Source of the DNA: Terrimonas sp964445775
Lineage (GTDB): Bacteria > Bacteroidota > Bacteroidia > Chitinophagales > Chitinophagaceae
Assembly (NCBI GenBank): GCA_964445775.1
Contig: CAYUMH010000041.1
Span: forward strand, 1-32,134
Direction of reading: 5' to 3'
DNA: 32,134 bases
The first letter of the stretch is position 1. The number at the start of each line of letters is the position of its first letter. Below the pieces are notes generated by a model. That model was not told the DNA's origin. It did not search any database and saw only the letters and a list, made by a program, of their open reading frames with translations. Below are positions 7,246 through 17,251 of this stretch, piece by piece. Made by a program: the position numbers and the translations under genes.

Positions 7246-9678
7246 TTATTCGTTGCGAAGGCTTTTTACGGGATTGGCCATTGCCGATTTCATTGCCTGA
7301 ACAGCGATGGTTAATAGGGTCACAAATAAAGCAATGCTGCCCGCCGCTGCAAACATCCACCATTCCAGGGTAACACGGTAAGCATAATCGGCCAGCCATC
7401 TGTTCATTGTCCACCAGGCAATAGGGAAACCAATAATTGCTGCCAGTAATACCATTTTTACAAAGTCCCTGGATAACATTGCTACTATTCCGGTAACAGA
7501 GGCGCCCAGGACTTTACGAATACCTATTTCCTTAACACGTTGCTGCGCACTCACTATTACCAGACCCAATAATCCCAATGCCGATAATACAATACATAGT
7601 CCGCCAAATAACATACTAAAGGTTAAGGCCTTTTGATCTTCCTTATAAAGCTTGTCAAATTCTTCATCGAGAAATACATATTCAAATGGTTTGCCCGGGT
7701 AATTAGCAGCCCAGATTGCACCGGCTTCCTTTAATGCCCTGTCAATATTTGTTCCATGCGCTTTAACATAATAAAGCGACCCCATAAAAGGATCCATGGA
7801 AATGATCAAAGGGTCTATCTTTTCGTGCAGGCTTTTATGATGAAAATCTTTTACAACACCTATTACTACCCCACTATTATCATGTATACCTCCGGAAAAG
7901 GTTGACCCTACAACCGGCTCTTTCAGGCCAAGCATTTTCACGGCGGTCTCATTCAACACCAGGTTGTTTTTATCTGAAATATTCTGCGGATCAAACCATC
8001 GTCCCGATTGCATGGTAAGATTAGCCACCTGCCTGTAATCTTCATCTACCCATAATTGCACCACTTCCGGTTTTTGCTCCGGCGCCGGATACCCGGTCCA
8101 GACAATATCAGAAGTCATCTTATTTTTAGCATCGAACATTGAAACCCCGTTCACCAATGAAACGGATTCGATGGCACTATTCTTCAGCAAACTTATTTTT
8201 ATGTTTTTCAGGTAACTGATACGTTGTTTGATCGCATTTTCATCTGACATTTTTATGGGCGCCTCCGGAGGCAGGGCCCTGAATTTAAACACCTGTCCCT
8301 TTTGATAACTGGACGTACTTTGCTGAATATACCTGAACTGTTTTTGCAGGGTAATTACTCCCACCAAAGTAATCACCACCAATGTAAGCTGACCGGTAAC
8401 CAGTACTTTTCGTAACCCCTGGCGGCTGATATTAGCAATGGCTTTGTTTTTTAACAAACCCGCCGGTTTGAGGGTAGCCAGTAACAGGGCAGGATAAATG
8501 CCGGTAAATAACAACACAAAAACAAATACTGTCAGCAACAGGCTTGCTACCGAAGGATCGAAAATATTTAATGCAAAGTTTTTTTCGGTAAAAGCATTGA
8601 AAACCGGCATGGCAATAATGGCAAACACGAGAGCCAGTCCCATTGATAATAGTATGAAGAAGGCAATTTCCGTCATTACCTGTCCAAACAATTGCTTTTT
8701 TGAAGCTCCCATTATTTTCCTCACCCCTATTTCCTTTAACCTGTTACCTGCCTGCGCTACGGTCAGGTTTACAAAATTGGCGCAGGCAGTGGCTAACAGC
8801 AGTATTGCCAGGATGGTATAAATGCGGATATTTTGCGGGTTGCCTTGTTTGAAGGTAGTGCTATTCAGCTCTTTTTGAAAATGCAGGCCTGTTAAGGGCG
8901 ATAATACACTAAACTCAGCCGATTCACTTTTCCAGTTTTGATGGGAGGTAAAAATGCCCGATATTTTTTTAGCCGTGGTAACAGCGGAGGCATTCTCTCT
9001 TAGTTTCACGAATAACAACTGGGAGCGATAACCCCAGTCATCCAGGTTTTTCCGCACAGATTCATTATTAAGCAGGAACGAATTAGGGATCAGTACATCC
9101 TGCTGAAAGGATGAGTTAACCGGGTTATCTTCTACTACCGCCGCAACTGAAAAGAGAACAGAATCTATTAATAAGGTTTGTGTAAGCGCAGGTGCATCAC
9201 CAAAGTATTTTTTTGCTTTTGATTTTGTAAGAACGATGCTGTTGGATTGTGCAGTAAAACGCTGTAAACTACCTTCAACTACTTTATAAGAGAACATTTT
9301 TGTCCAGTTACTGTCTACCAGCAATGCATTTTTTTCAGTAAAAACATCACCGTTTATTTTAAACAGGATGTTTTTCCAGGTTGTGGGTGTAGCCATGGTT
9401 ACCAACGCTGCTTCGGGAACCGAAGACTGTATGGCCTGGTAAGCCGGCAGGGGGCTATTTTCCGTGGCAAAAGAAGTATTTGTTGTATCGTACCGGGTTA
9501 GTAAGTAGATACGCTTTGTATCAGGGTGGTAATTATCGTATGATGCTTCGTTCTTTACCCAGAGTAACATTAAAACAGCAACAGCCATAGCTATAGCCAG
9601 GCCCGTTATATTAAGTATGGATGAAAGCTTTCCTTTGCCCAGGTTACGCCAGGCAAGTTTAAAATAATTCTTAAGCAT
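7246..9678 (-). CDS. FtsX/MacB-type ABC transporter permease, duplicated form (P2)
   Basis: 810 residues, starting MLKNYFKLAWRNL, with TM1 at ~19-42. The first periplasmic core begins ASYDNYH and runs to ~275. TM2 carries ACANFVNLTVAQ, followed by KEIGVRKIMGA (~314-324). TM5 is in the segment GLRKVLVTGQLTLVVITLV (~420-445). The second core has a longer lead-in than its relatives, with an acidic/basic stretch after FKFRALPPEAP, then VIGVVKDFHH (~604). FLDEEFDKLY precedes TM6, KEIGIRKVLGA lies at ~716, and the protein ends NPVKSLRNE. The FtsX family moves lipids, peptides or mechanical force across the inner membrane; which applies here cannot be told. The 119-base leader to P3 contains a strong hairpin (9706-9751), and P1 follows 43 bases downstream, so P2 and P1 may be co-transcribed. 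Confidence 0.95.
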   Translation of the reverse strand: MLKNYFKLAWRNLGKGKLSSILNITGLAIAMAVAVLMLLWVKNEASYDNYHPDTKRIYLLTRYDTTNTSFATENSPLPAYQAIQSSVPEAALVTMATPTTWKNILFKINGDVFTEKNALLVDSNWTKMFSYKVVEGSLQRFTAQSNSIVLTKSKAKKYFGDAPALTQTLLIDSVLFSVAAVVEDNPVNSSFQQDVLIPNSFLLNNESVRKNLDDWGYRSQLLFVKLRENASAVTTAKKISGIFTSHQNWKSESAEFSVLSPLTGLHFQKELNSTTFKQGNPQNIRIYTILAILLLATACANFVNLTVAQAGNRLKEIGVRKIMGASKKQLFGQVMTEIAFFILLSMGLALVFAIIAMPVFNAFTEKNFALNIFDPSVASLLLTVFVFVLLFTGIYPALLLATLKPAGLLKNKAIANISRQGLRKVLVTGQLTLVVITLVGVITLQKQFRYIQQSTSSYQKGQVFKFRALPPEAPIKMSDENAIKQRISYLKNIKISLLKNSAIESVSLVNGVSMFDAKNKMTSDIVWTGYPAPEQKPEVVQLWVDEDYRQVANLTMQSGRWFDPQNISDKNNLVLNETAVKMLGLKEPVVGSTFSGGIHDNSGVVIGVVKDFHHKSLHEKIDPLIISMDPFMGSLYYVKAHGTNIDRALKEAGAIWAANYPGKPFEYVFLDEEFDKLYKEDQKALTFSMLFGGLCIVLSALGLLGLVIVSAQQRVKEIGIRKVLGASVTGIVAMLSRDFVKMVLLAAIIGFPIAWWTMNRWLADYAYRVTLEWWMFAAAGSIALFVTLLTIAVQAMKSAMANPVKSLRNE

Positions 9679-9705
9679 TTTCTCTGTGTTTATAGCTCCA
9701 ACTAT

Positions 9706-9751
9706 TCAGCAGTTTGTTACAAGCCTGCTGCACCTTGTAACAAACTGCTGA
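9706..9751. repeat. 18-bp perfect inverted repeat (hairpin) between P3 and P2
   Basis: The left arm TCAGCAGTTTGTTACAAG (9706-9723) and right arm (9734-9751) are perfectly complementary around a 10-base loop CCTGCTGCAC. The hairpin begins 27 bases upstream of the P2 start codon on the transcribed (minus) strand. It is not followed by a T-run on that strand, so it is not a standard intrinsic terminator. It could be an mRNA processing or stability element, an attenuating leader structure, a regulator-binding palindrome, or a REP-like element. Confidence 0.85.
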
Positions 9752-9797
9752 CAATATTTTACAGTTATTCGGTTAATTGAGTGAATAGCATATTTTA

Positions 9798-12203
9798 TTA
9801 TTCCGATCTCAAACTTTTAACAGGGTTACTCATGGCAGCCCGTATAGCGTGATAACTCACTGTAGCCAATGCTATTACTACGGCACTTAAACCGGCTATG
9901 GCAAATATCCACCAGTTAAGATCAGTTCTATAGGCAAAATCCTGTATCCAGGTATTACCGGCCCACCAGGCCAGTGGCGTTGCAATCAATATAGCTATAC
10001 CCACCAGGCTCAGGAATTGTTTGGCCACCAATACGGTAATGTTTGTAACATTGGCACCCAGTATTTTCCTGATACCAATTTCTTTGGTGCGCTGTATAGT
10101 TGTAAATGCCGCCAGGGCAAATAAACCCAGGCAGGCCAATATAATGGCAAGCCCCGCAAACAAAGTAAATATTTTGGCAGTACGTTCCTCCGCTTTATAC
10201 AGCGCATTGAAATCTTCATCCAAAAAATGATAATCAAAAGGACGGTGCGTTACCCTTGTTTTCCAGATATTACCCAAAGCCGCAATAGCTGAGGCGGTAT
10301 TTTCTGCTTTTACTTTTACAAACATCTGGCTTACCAGGCTAGTATCCAGGAAAATCAATAAAGGTCCAATAGCCGTATGCAGAGATTCAAAATGAAAATC
10401 TTTCACAACCCCTACAACAGGGCCGGGAGCGCCTCTTGAGACTGTTTTCCCGATTGCCAGTTCGACTGTCCAGCCAAGATCCCTCGCAGCTTTTTCATTG
10501 ATAATATATGTCCCCCTATAATTTTCACCATTGTTCGAGGTATCCTGGGTAGCAAAATCACTTTTTATAAAATCCCGGCCTGCCGCCAGTTCCATTCCCA
10601 TTGTTTTAAGATAATCCAGGTCAACCGGTGTGGCATTTAATGATAATTCCTTTTGTCCATTCCCGTCATCGGTAACAATACCATCTCCCCAGCCTATCGA
10701 AGTCGGATCTTCATAAGCCCCCGTTACACTTAACACATTAGGATTAGCCCCGATAGCCTCTTTCATCTGGTCATACACACTTCTTGTTTTATAATCAACC
10801 GGTAATACAACTACCTGCTCCCGGTTGTAACCTATTTTTTTATTTTGTATAAATGATACCTGTTTTACCACAATGAAGGTTGCCGCCACTAAAAAGATAG
10901 CGATCACAAATTGAAAGGTAATTAACGATTTTCTTAAACCACCGCCGGAATTAGAAACACGGAGACCCGATTTTAAAATATTAACCAGTTTAGTATTACT
11001 TAATACGAATGCCGGGTATGCGCCCGCAATTAAACTGATCATGATACACAGTACAACGGCGGTAAGTAAAAATACAGGTGAGAAAAATAAAGAGGCTGTA
11101 AACTCCTTACCCGTTATACCATTAAACATGGGTAACAATATAATACTGACAACAATGGCCAGTACAAGTCCGATACAGGTGATTACAAAAGACTCGCCCA
11201 GGAATTGTTTTAACAACTGCGATCTACCGGCCCCCATTACTTTACGCACCCCGATCTCAGTACCACGGCTTACAGATTGTGCAGTTGCAAGGTTGGTATA
11301 GTTAACGCAGGCAATCAATAAAATCAGTATAGCCACTACACTTAATACATAGATATAGGTAATGTTACCGTTTGCTTCCAGGCCGCTGGCTACACCGGAA
11401 TAGAGGTGTACAGACTGCAGCGGTTCCAGGTGGAATGTTTTGTATCCACTGCTTTCCGGTATACGCAGTTCATCCTTTGATACTTTTTTCATAAAAGGCT
11501 GGATGGCCGCATCTAATTCTTTGATCTGGTTTTTATTATTCAATAAAAGATAAGTAACATAATTAGCCTCCGACCATTTTTCCGTTTTAAAGGCATTGGT
11601 ACTGGCAAAGGATATTATAATATCGTATTGGATCTGCGAGTTTAATGGCGCATCGGTTACTATGCCGGTTACTTCATACTCTTTTGTACCGCCATTTATC
11701 CGTAACACCTTACCTATAGGGTCGTCTTTGCCAAAATACCGTTCGGCCGCTTTTTTTGTGAGTACAATTTTCTGAGGACCATCCAGTACCGTAGCCGCAT
11801 TTCCTCTTATCAAGGGGAAAGAGAACATACTAAAAAAATCGGCATCCGCATACAGAACGTTTTTTTCGTCAAAGGCTTTTTCCCCGTTAGCCAGGGACAG
11901 GGGATATTTCATGGTACGCACATAGGATTCAACCTGTGGAAAACTACGTTTAAACTCAGGACCTACTTTTGTTCCGGTAAGGGCTATCTGGTCTGCAGAA
12001 CCTGATGACCTGGTTTCCATAATGATCCGAGCTATCCGGTCAGCCTTTTTGTGAAACCTGTCATAAGTCAGTTCATTCCATACATAAATACCGATCAATA
12101 AACAACCCACCAACCCAATGGTCAGACCAATTATATTTACTGAGCTGTAGAGTTTGTTCTTACGCAAATTGCGTAATGCAATTTTTAAATAGTTTTTAAA
12201 CAT
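9798..12203 (-). CDS. FtsX/MacB-type ABC transporter permease, duplicated form (P3)
   Basis: 801 residues. It starts MFKNYLKIALRNLRKNKL, then TM1 (~19-42) and LTYDRFHKKADR, a segment shared almost exactly with P11. TM2 ends ACVNYTNLATAQ; the first cytoplasmic motif is GTEIGVRKVMGA (~313), with Thr in place of the usual Lys. TM5 lies in LRKSLITFQFVIAIFLVAA. The second core carries VVGVVKDFHFESLH and FLDEDFNALYKAEER. The second motif TKEIGIRKILGA (~706) precedes TM7-TM8, and the C-terminus is NPVKSLRSE. The two halves resemble each other, so one chain probably supplies both membrane half-sites that MacB or LolCE form by dimerisation. P3 lies 76 bases after P4 and 119 before P2. No ATPase gene is adjacent. 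Confidence 0.95.
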   Translation of the reverse strand: MFKNYLKIALRNLRKNKLYSSVNIIGLTIGLVGCLLIGIYVWNELTYDRFHKKADRIARIIMETRSSGSADQIALTGTKVGPEFKRSFPQVESYVRTMKYPLSLANGEKAFDEKNVLYADADFFSMFSFPLIRGNAATVLDGPQKIVLTKKAAERYFGKDDPIGKVLRINGGTKEYEVTGIVTDAPLNSQIQYDIIISFASTNAFKTEKWSEANYVTYLLLNNKNQIKELDAAIQPFMKKVSKDELRIPESSGYKTFHLEPLQSVHLYSGVASGLEANGNITYIYVLSVVAILILLIACVNYTNLATAQSVSRGTEIGVRKVMGAGRSQLLKQFLGESFVITCIGLVLAIVVSIILLPMFNGITGKEFTASLFFSPVFLLTAVVLCIMISLIAGAYPAFVLSNTKLVNILKSGLRVSNSGGGLRKSLITFQFVIAIFLVAATFIVVKQVSFIQNKKIGYNREQVVVLPVDYKTRSVYDQMKEAIGANPNVLSVTGAYEDPTSIGWGDGIVTDDGNGQKELSLNATPVDLDYLKTMGMELAAGRDFIKSDFATQDTSNNGENYRGTYIINEKAARDLGWTVELAIGKTVSRGAPGPVVGVVKDFHFESLHTAIGPLLIFLDTSLVSQMFVKVKAENTASAIAALGNIWKTRVTHRPFDYHFLDEDFNALYKAEERTAKIFTLFAGLAIILACLGLFALAAFTTIQRTKEIGIRKILGANVTNITVLVAKQFLSLVGIAILIATPLAWWAGNTWIQDFAYRTDLNWWIFAIAGLSAVVIALATVSYHAIRAAMSNPVKSLRSE

Positions 12204-12279
12204 CTTTTTTTATTTACCTGATAGTAATACTGTTCTGTTCTTATATATCTCTTCGCTCCAAGCGACCATTATACTTATA

Positions 12280-14673
12280 TTATTCCGTACGTAAATTTTT
12301 TACAGGATTTGTCCTGGCGGCTTTGATGGTTTGCCAGCCAATGGTTAGCACTGCAATACCAAATACGGCCAATATGGTTGACAGAAATACTAACCAGTTT
12401 ACACTTGTCCGGTAGGCAAAAGTCTGCAGCCATTGCTGAGATATCCACCAGCCAACCGGCAAGGCAATGGCTATCGCAATACCAATCAGTTGTAAAAACT
12501 TTTTACTCACTAAAAACGTAATATGGGAAACATCGGCTCCCAGTATTTTCCGTATGCCGATCTCCCTGGTTTTTTCTTTAATTAAAAAAGCGGTTAAAGC
12601 AAACAGGCCCATCACCGCTATCACAACCGCCAGCAGGGTAAAAAAGCCGATCACACTTTGTATGCGGTTATACTCCAGGTAAAGCTTTTGAAAATTATCG
12701 TCCAGAAAAGAATAGCGGATAGGCATATCCGGTTCAATACCCGCCCATAATTTTTCAATAGCATGCACCGAATTTCCGGCTAATGGTCCGTTTAGTTTTA
12801 CCAGCAGCCCTCCGCCCCACATGTAACCGCAGGCATTATTTCCAATGGAGTAAGCAACAGGGCGAATATTATTGGCCAAATTCTGTACATTAAAATCTTT
12901 TACCACGCCAATTACTTTTGCCTGGAAAGTGTCACAAAACGGGTAATTAATACGCTGGCCTATCGGGTCCTTCAGGCTCAGCAGTTTTACAGCAGCTTCG
13001 TTCAATACTACGCTTCGTGTATGTTGATCACTATAACTATCTTCAAAGTCACGCCCCTGCAATATGGGAACATTCAATGTTTTAAAATAATCGCGGCTTA
13101 CTTTTACCGTTGTCAGCCGTACTTCCTGTCCTTCAATTTTATAGGTGCCTGCCGAAGTATCAATATATGCATCGCCAGGTACTGCTGTTGATTTGGAAAC
13201 GTATTGCACACCGGGAATAGCCAGCAGTTGATTTCTTACTACATCAAAGTCGGCCTCACCTGTTTTTTGCTGAACATTGATACGCATCACCTGGTCACTG
13301 ACAAAACCTTTATCGCGGTTTTGCATAAACCGCATTTGTTTGTTTACCACTATTACACCAAAAATGAAGAAGGCCGATAGTGTAAACTGTGCAACCAGCA
13401 GGCCGCTTCGTAAACCACCACCCTTTTTACCCTGCGAATAATCGCCCTTTAATACCCTGGTGGTATTGAACCTGGAGAGGAAGACGGCAGGATATAGTCC
13501 CGACAACAACACGACTACCAGCATACAGATCAGCACCTGTATATAAATACTGCCATCCGTTAAATTGAAAAGCGGTAAACGGATATCAAATTCCTGCTTA
13601 AAGTAAGGCACTACTAACAATAACAAGAGTATAGCAACCACAAGACTGATCAGTCCTAATACTGCCGACTCACTCATGAATTGCCAGAATATTCGCCCCC
13701 TGCCGGAACCCAAGACCTTTCTTACCCCTACCTCCCTGGCCCGCCTGATAGAAGTAGCCACCGATAAATTACTGAAATTAATGGCGCCGGCCAGTAGTAA
13801 TAAAAATGCCAGTCCCAGTAACACCGTTATGGTTTGAAAATTGCTTCCGCCACTTTTGGGAAAATTATGTATGTCAGTTAGTTTTTCCGCAAACAAAACG
13901 GTTTTATCAGCACTGGCCTGGTATTGTGCAAAGGATGCGCTATCCTGTTTGATGCGCTGTTCAAAATATATTTTATTTAAATCGGTATCCAGTACTTTTA
14001 TATCCTCGGTTCTGTCAAGTTTGAGATAAGTAGCATAAGAGTAGTTACTCCAGTGGTAATTTTCTTTTTCATAAGGCGGCCGGAACATAATTTGCGTATT
14101 CATGGATGTCGGTCCATCCGCCGCTTTTAATACGCCGGTAACTGTTACGTCCAGCGCGTTATATAACTTGATGGTTTTGTTTACCGGGTTTTCATTACCG
14201 AATAATTTTTTACTCACTTCCTCGCTGATAATAGCCGTATTAGGAGCTTGCAAAGCCTGCTCTCTATTGCCCTGGCGTAATTCATAAGGAAATACTTTTA
14301 AAAAAAGAGAATCAACTTCCATGATACCCGACTGGAATATCTTTTTATCACCCGCTGCCACCATTATTTCAAAGCTCCCTCCACCCGACACGATGGTTGC
14401 CGCTTCCACTTTGGGAGAATTATCTTTAAAAAACCGGCCTAACGGTGCAGGCGTTGACCCTTCAAAGATAATACCCGTCTTATCCTCCATTCCTAACCTG
14501 TACACTTTTTGTAACGAACTATGCCATTTATCATAACTCAATTCATAATTCATGTACAGCAGTATCAGTATAAAGCTGGCAATACCAATGGCCAGGCCAA
14601 TAATATTGATACTACCATATACTTTATTTCTAAACAGGTTACGCCAGGCTATTTTAAAATAATTTTTTATCAT
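12280..14673 (-). CDS. FtsX/MacB-type ABC transporter permease, duplicated form (P4)
   Basis: 797 residues, starting MIKNYFKIAWRNLFRNKV, TM1 at ~20-42, then LSYDKWHSS. TM2 reads AGAINFSNLSVAT, lacking the Cys found in most paralogs. The first motif is AREVGVRKVLGS (~311). TM5 is in GLRSGLLVAQFTLSAFFIF. The second periplasmic core has YPFCDTF and NNACGYMWGG, two cysteines that could form a periplasmic disulfide not obvious in the paralogs, and the conserved VIGVVKDFN. The second motif is TREIGIRKILGA (~701). The C-terminus NPVKNLRTE has Asn instead of Ser. The start is 31 bases after the end of P5, the tightest junction in the array, so the two are probably on one transcript. Substrate is not predictable. 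Confidence 0.95.
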   Translation of the reverse strand: MIKNYFKIAWRNLFRNKVYGSINIIGLAIGIASFILILLYMNYELSYDKWHSSLQKVYRLGMEDKTGIIFEGSTPAPLGRFFKDNSPKVEAATIVSGGGSFEIMVAAGDKKIFQSGIMEVDSLFLKVFPYELRQGNREQALQAPNTAIISEEVSKKLFGNENPVNKTIKLYNALDVTVTGVLKAADGPTSMNTQIMFRPPYEKENYHWSNYSYATYLKLDRTEDIKVLDTDLNKIYFEQRIKQDSASFAQYQASADKTVLFAEKLTDIHNFPKSGGSNFQTITVLLGLAFLLLLAGAINFSNLSVATSIRRAREVGVRKVLGSGRGRIFWQFMSESAVLGLISLVVAILLLLLVVPYFKQEFDIRLPLFNLTDGSIYIQVLICMLVVVLLSGLYPAVFLSRFNTTRVLKGDYSQGKKGGGLRSGLLVAQFTLSAFFIFGVIVVNKQMRFMQNRDKGFVSDQVMRINVQQKTGEADFDVVRNQLLAIPGVQYVSKSTAVPGDAYIDTSAGTYKIEGQEVRLTTVKVSRDYFKTLNVPILQGRDFEDSYSDQHTRSVVLNEAAVKLLSLKDPIGQRINYPFCDTFQAKVIGVVKDFNVQNLANNIRPVAYSIGNNACGYMWGGGLLVKLNGPLAGNSVHAIEKLWAGIEPDMPIRYSFLDDNFQKLYLEYNRIQSVIGFFTLLAVVIAVMGLFALTAFLIKEKTREIGIRKILGADVSHITFLVSKKFLQLIGIAIAIALPVGWWISQQWLQTFAYRTSVNWLVFLSTILAVFGIAVLTIGWQTIKAARTNPVKNLRTE

Positions 14674-14704
14674 AACAAGACATTAAGTAGTGATCATTGT
14701 ATAT

Positions 14705-17155
14705 CTATTCGCTACGTAAACTTTTTACCGGGTTTGACCATGCCGCTTTAATAGCCTGGTAACTTACGGTAATCAATGCTATCGCAAGCGCGCCTAAGCC
14801 GGCCAAAGCAAACATCCACCACTGTATACTGATGCGGTAAACAAAATCCTGCAACCAGCCGCTCATTACCCACCAGGCAATAGGTGTGGCAATTACAAAA
14901 GCTATCAAAACCAGCAACACATATTCCTTTGACATAAGTTTTACTATACCCATTACAGAAGCTCCCAATACTTTACGTATACCTATTTCTTTGGTGCGCT
15001 GGTAAGCTGTTAAAGTAGCCAGTCCGAACAGGCCCAGGCAACTGATAAAAATAGCGATTGCTGTTGTCAGGTTGATCAGCCTGCTCAGGTTACGTTCCTC
15101 CGCGTACATTCGCTTGATGCTATCATCGTAAAAAGTATATTTAAAACTACCGGCGGGATAAATGGCATTCCATTTATCTTCCATTGTTTTAAAGGCCTGT
15201 GCCCATTTAGCCGATTGATTTTTATCCAGCTTGATATTAAACGTGCTGATATTCTCTCTTTCATTCAATAACATGGCCGGGTCGATGGAAGTATAAAAAT
15301 TTTGCATGTGGAAATCATTTACCACACCTACTATCGGCAGCATCTTATCTCCCTGTGCCAGCATTTTGCCTATGGCATCCTGTGGCGATGTAAAACCAAA
15401 AGCTTTCCTGGCCGTTTCATTGATCACATATTCTGTAGCAGTATCAGAAGGTCTTATATTACGACCTGCCAGTAATTGCAGTTCATATAATCCTATATAT
15501 GATGTGTCAACCCATTTTTTAAACATCTGCCTTTCAATACGTTCCTTACCATCACCTGTATAGTTGTAAGGGCTTGAAGAATAGCCATTGGACATAGGTG
15601 TGGTACCCATGGCCACCGATTTAATAACGGGGTCCTTTAAGAATTCATTTTGCAGTGTAAAATGCTTGTCTTTATACTGTTTATTAACTGTATACTTCCA
15701 GGGAACATCAATTAAAACCACCGCATCCCTGTTAAAACCCATATCCGATGACAGGCTGTATTGTAATTGTTTACCGGTAATAATTGCCCCGGTGATAAAT
15801 ATCAGTGCAATCATAAACTGGAATACGATCAATGCTTTTTGCAAGCTGAAGCCACCTGTCTTTTTTTGCCAGATGGTTACACCCCGGAATACATTTGCAG
15901 TTTTTACTTTGGTGATCAGCCAGGCCGGGTATAAACCGGCAAATAATGTTACACCCAGGGTAATTCCCAATACAAAGAGTATCAAAGGAAGTGGTTCGCC
16001 AATCACCGATATATCGGAGGGCAATATATCCCGCAATACAAAAAATCCTAAACGCCCTAACACAAAAGCCAATAGAACCGCTATCAATGTGGTGACAAAT
16101 GTTTCTGTTAAAAACTGTCCTATCAACTGTCTTTTACCGCCACCCAGTGTTTTACGTACTCCTATTTCTTTTGAGCGGGTGGGTATCTGTGCCACGCTCA
16201 TGTTCACATAGTTAATACAGGCAAGTAATAACAAAAAAGCCCCTACACCTACTAATCCAAATAATATGGATTTACTGGCTTTACGGACATTATATTCATT
16301 AACAAAAGTTGAAAAATGAGAATCTTTCAGTGGTAGTAATTCAAGCCACCGCTCTGATTTATAAGTGGGTTTTTCCTCTTTATCAAACTCAGCCCATTTT
16401 TTACCTGCCAAAGCCCTTATTTGAGCCAGCACCGCCTCAGGTTTTTTCGATTCGTTGAACTGCAGGTACACTTTATCAGAACCATTGGTATTGGTCCACT
16501 CCACCAGCGGGTAGGCTTTTACAGGCAGGCTAAAAAACTCTTTCGCTGTAAACTCCGACAAGGGATCAAAATCTGCTACCACACCGGTTACTGTTTTTTG
16601 AACCGTATCCCTGAATCCATAATAGGTAACCGTTTTATTAATTATCTCCTGCGGTGTAAAGCCCGGGAAATATTGTTTGGCACGGCTTTCTGTAAGTACC
16701 AGCGCCTCAGGGGCAGATAAGGCTGTTTGTGGATTTCCTCCCAGCCATTTATAGGATAACATCTTAAAATAAGCCGAATCGGTAGCCACAATAGCCGTAG
16801 GGTCTTCCACTATCAATGGTGCACCACCGGGGTTATTCACTACCGCAGAGGTTTTCCATTGACCGTATACCGGCACTACAAAATCAATCCCCGGAATTTC
16901 GGCCCTGATGCCGGTGTATAATGGCGCCGCCACACCACCGTTATACGACTCTTTATCATCAAAAATATGCCCGGTTATTATGCGGTAAATATTGTCGCGT
17001 TGTTTCAGGTTTTTATCGTAACTGAATTCGTGATCTACCAGGCGGTAAATGATCCAGCATACACTAACGCTTACTGCAAGCCCAAAAATATTGAGCGTGG
17101 TAAACAACCTGCGTTTCCATAAATGCCGTATTGATGTTTTGACAGACCGATTCAT
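14705..17155 (-). CDS. FtsX/MacB-type ABC transporter permease, duplicated form (P5)
   Basis: 816 residues, the longest of the array. Its N-terminus (MNRSVKTSIRHLWKRRL) lacks the M-x-K-N-Y-F-K opening of nearly all the others, though the basic segment before TM1 (~20-42) is retained. The core opens FSYDKNLKQRDNIYR. TM2 ends ACINYVNMSVAQ; motif 1 is SKEIGVRKTLGG (~327), shifted because the first periplasmic core is longer. TM5 lies in LQKALIVFQFMIALIFITG. The second core has PIVGVVNDFHMQNF and an unusual FYDDSIKRMYAEER before TM6, then TKEIGIRKVLGA (~719). It ends NPVKSLRSE. It sits 96 bases after P6 and 31 before P4. The ATG at 17155 is the only start giving a full TM1 leader. Confidence 0.95.
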   Translation of the reverse strand: MNRSVKTSIRHLWKRRLFTTLNIFGLAVSVSVCWIIYRLVDHEFSYDKNLKQRDNIYRIITGHIFDDKESYNGGVAAPLYTGIRAEIPGIDFVVPVYGQWKTSAVVNNPGGAPLIVEDPTAIVATDSAYFKMLSYKWLGGNPQTALSAPEALVLTESRAKQYFPGFTPQEIINKTVTYYGFRDTVQKTVTGVVADFDPLSEFTAKEFFSLPVKAYPLVEWTNTNGSDKVYLQFNESKKPEAVLAQIRALAGKKWAEFDKEEKPTYKSERWLELLPLKDSHFSTFVNEYNVRKASKSILFGLVGVGAFLLLLACINYVNMSVAQIPTRSKEIGVRKTLGGGKRQLIGQFLTETFVTTLIAVLLAFVLGRLGFFVLRDILPSDISVIGEPLPLILFVLGITLGVTLFAGLYPAWLITKVKTANVFRGVTIWQKKTGGFSLQKALIVFQFMIALIFITGAIITGKQLQYSLSSDMGFNRDAVVLIDVPWKYTVNKQYKDKHFTLQNEFLKDPVIKSVAMGTTPMSNGYSSSPYNYTGDGKERIERQMFKKWVDTSYIGLYELQLLAGRNIRPSDTATEYVINETARKAFGFTSPQDAIGKMLAQGDKMLPIVGVVNDFHMQNFYTSIDPAMLLNERENISTFNIKLDKNQSAKWAQAFKTMEDKWNAIYPAGSFKYTFYDDSIKRMYAEERNLSRLINLTTAIAIFISCLGLFGLATLTAYQRTKEIGIRKVLGASVMGIVKLMSKEYVLLVLIAFVIATPIAWWVMSGWLQDFVYRISIQWWMFALAGLGALAIALITVSYQAIKAAWSNPVKSLRSE

Positions 17156-17251
17156 ATTTTAGAGATTAATTTGTTCTTTACTATTTTTTTGTTCCCGGAT
17201 TCCATAAGGTTACCCGGGGTTACTTAGCTCGTCCCGGCTTTACACATAGGT

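Noticed and set aside
9706..9751. Intrinsic terminator after P3
   Set aside because: The stem is strong but not GC-rich and lacks a downstream T-run on the minus strand, so it is reported only as an inverted repeat.
15588..16211. Open frame of 207 codons on the plus strand opposite P5
   Set aside because: It lies wholly inside the P5 gene, has low-complexity composition with no recognisable domain, and similar antisense frames occur opposite the conserved membrane segments of most paralogs. It is a shadow of the codon pattern.
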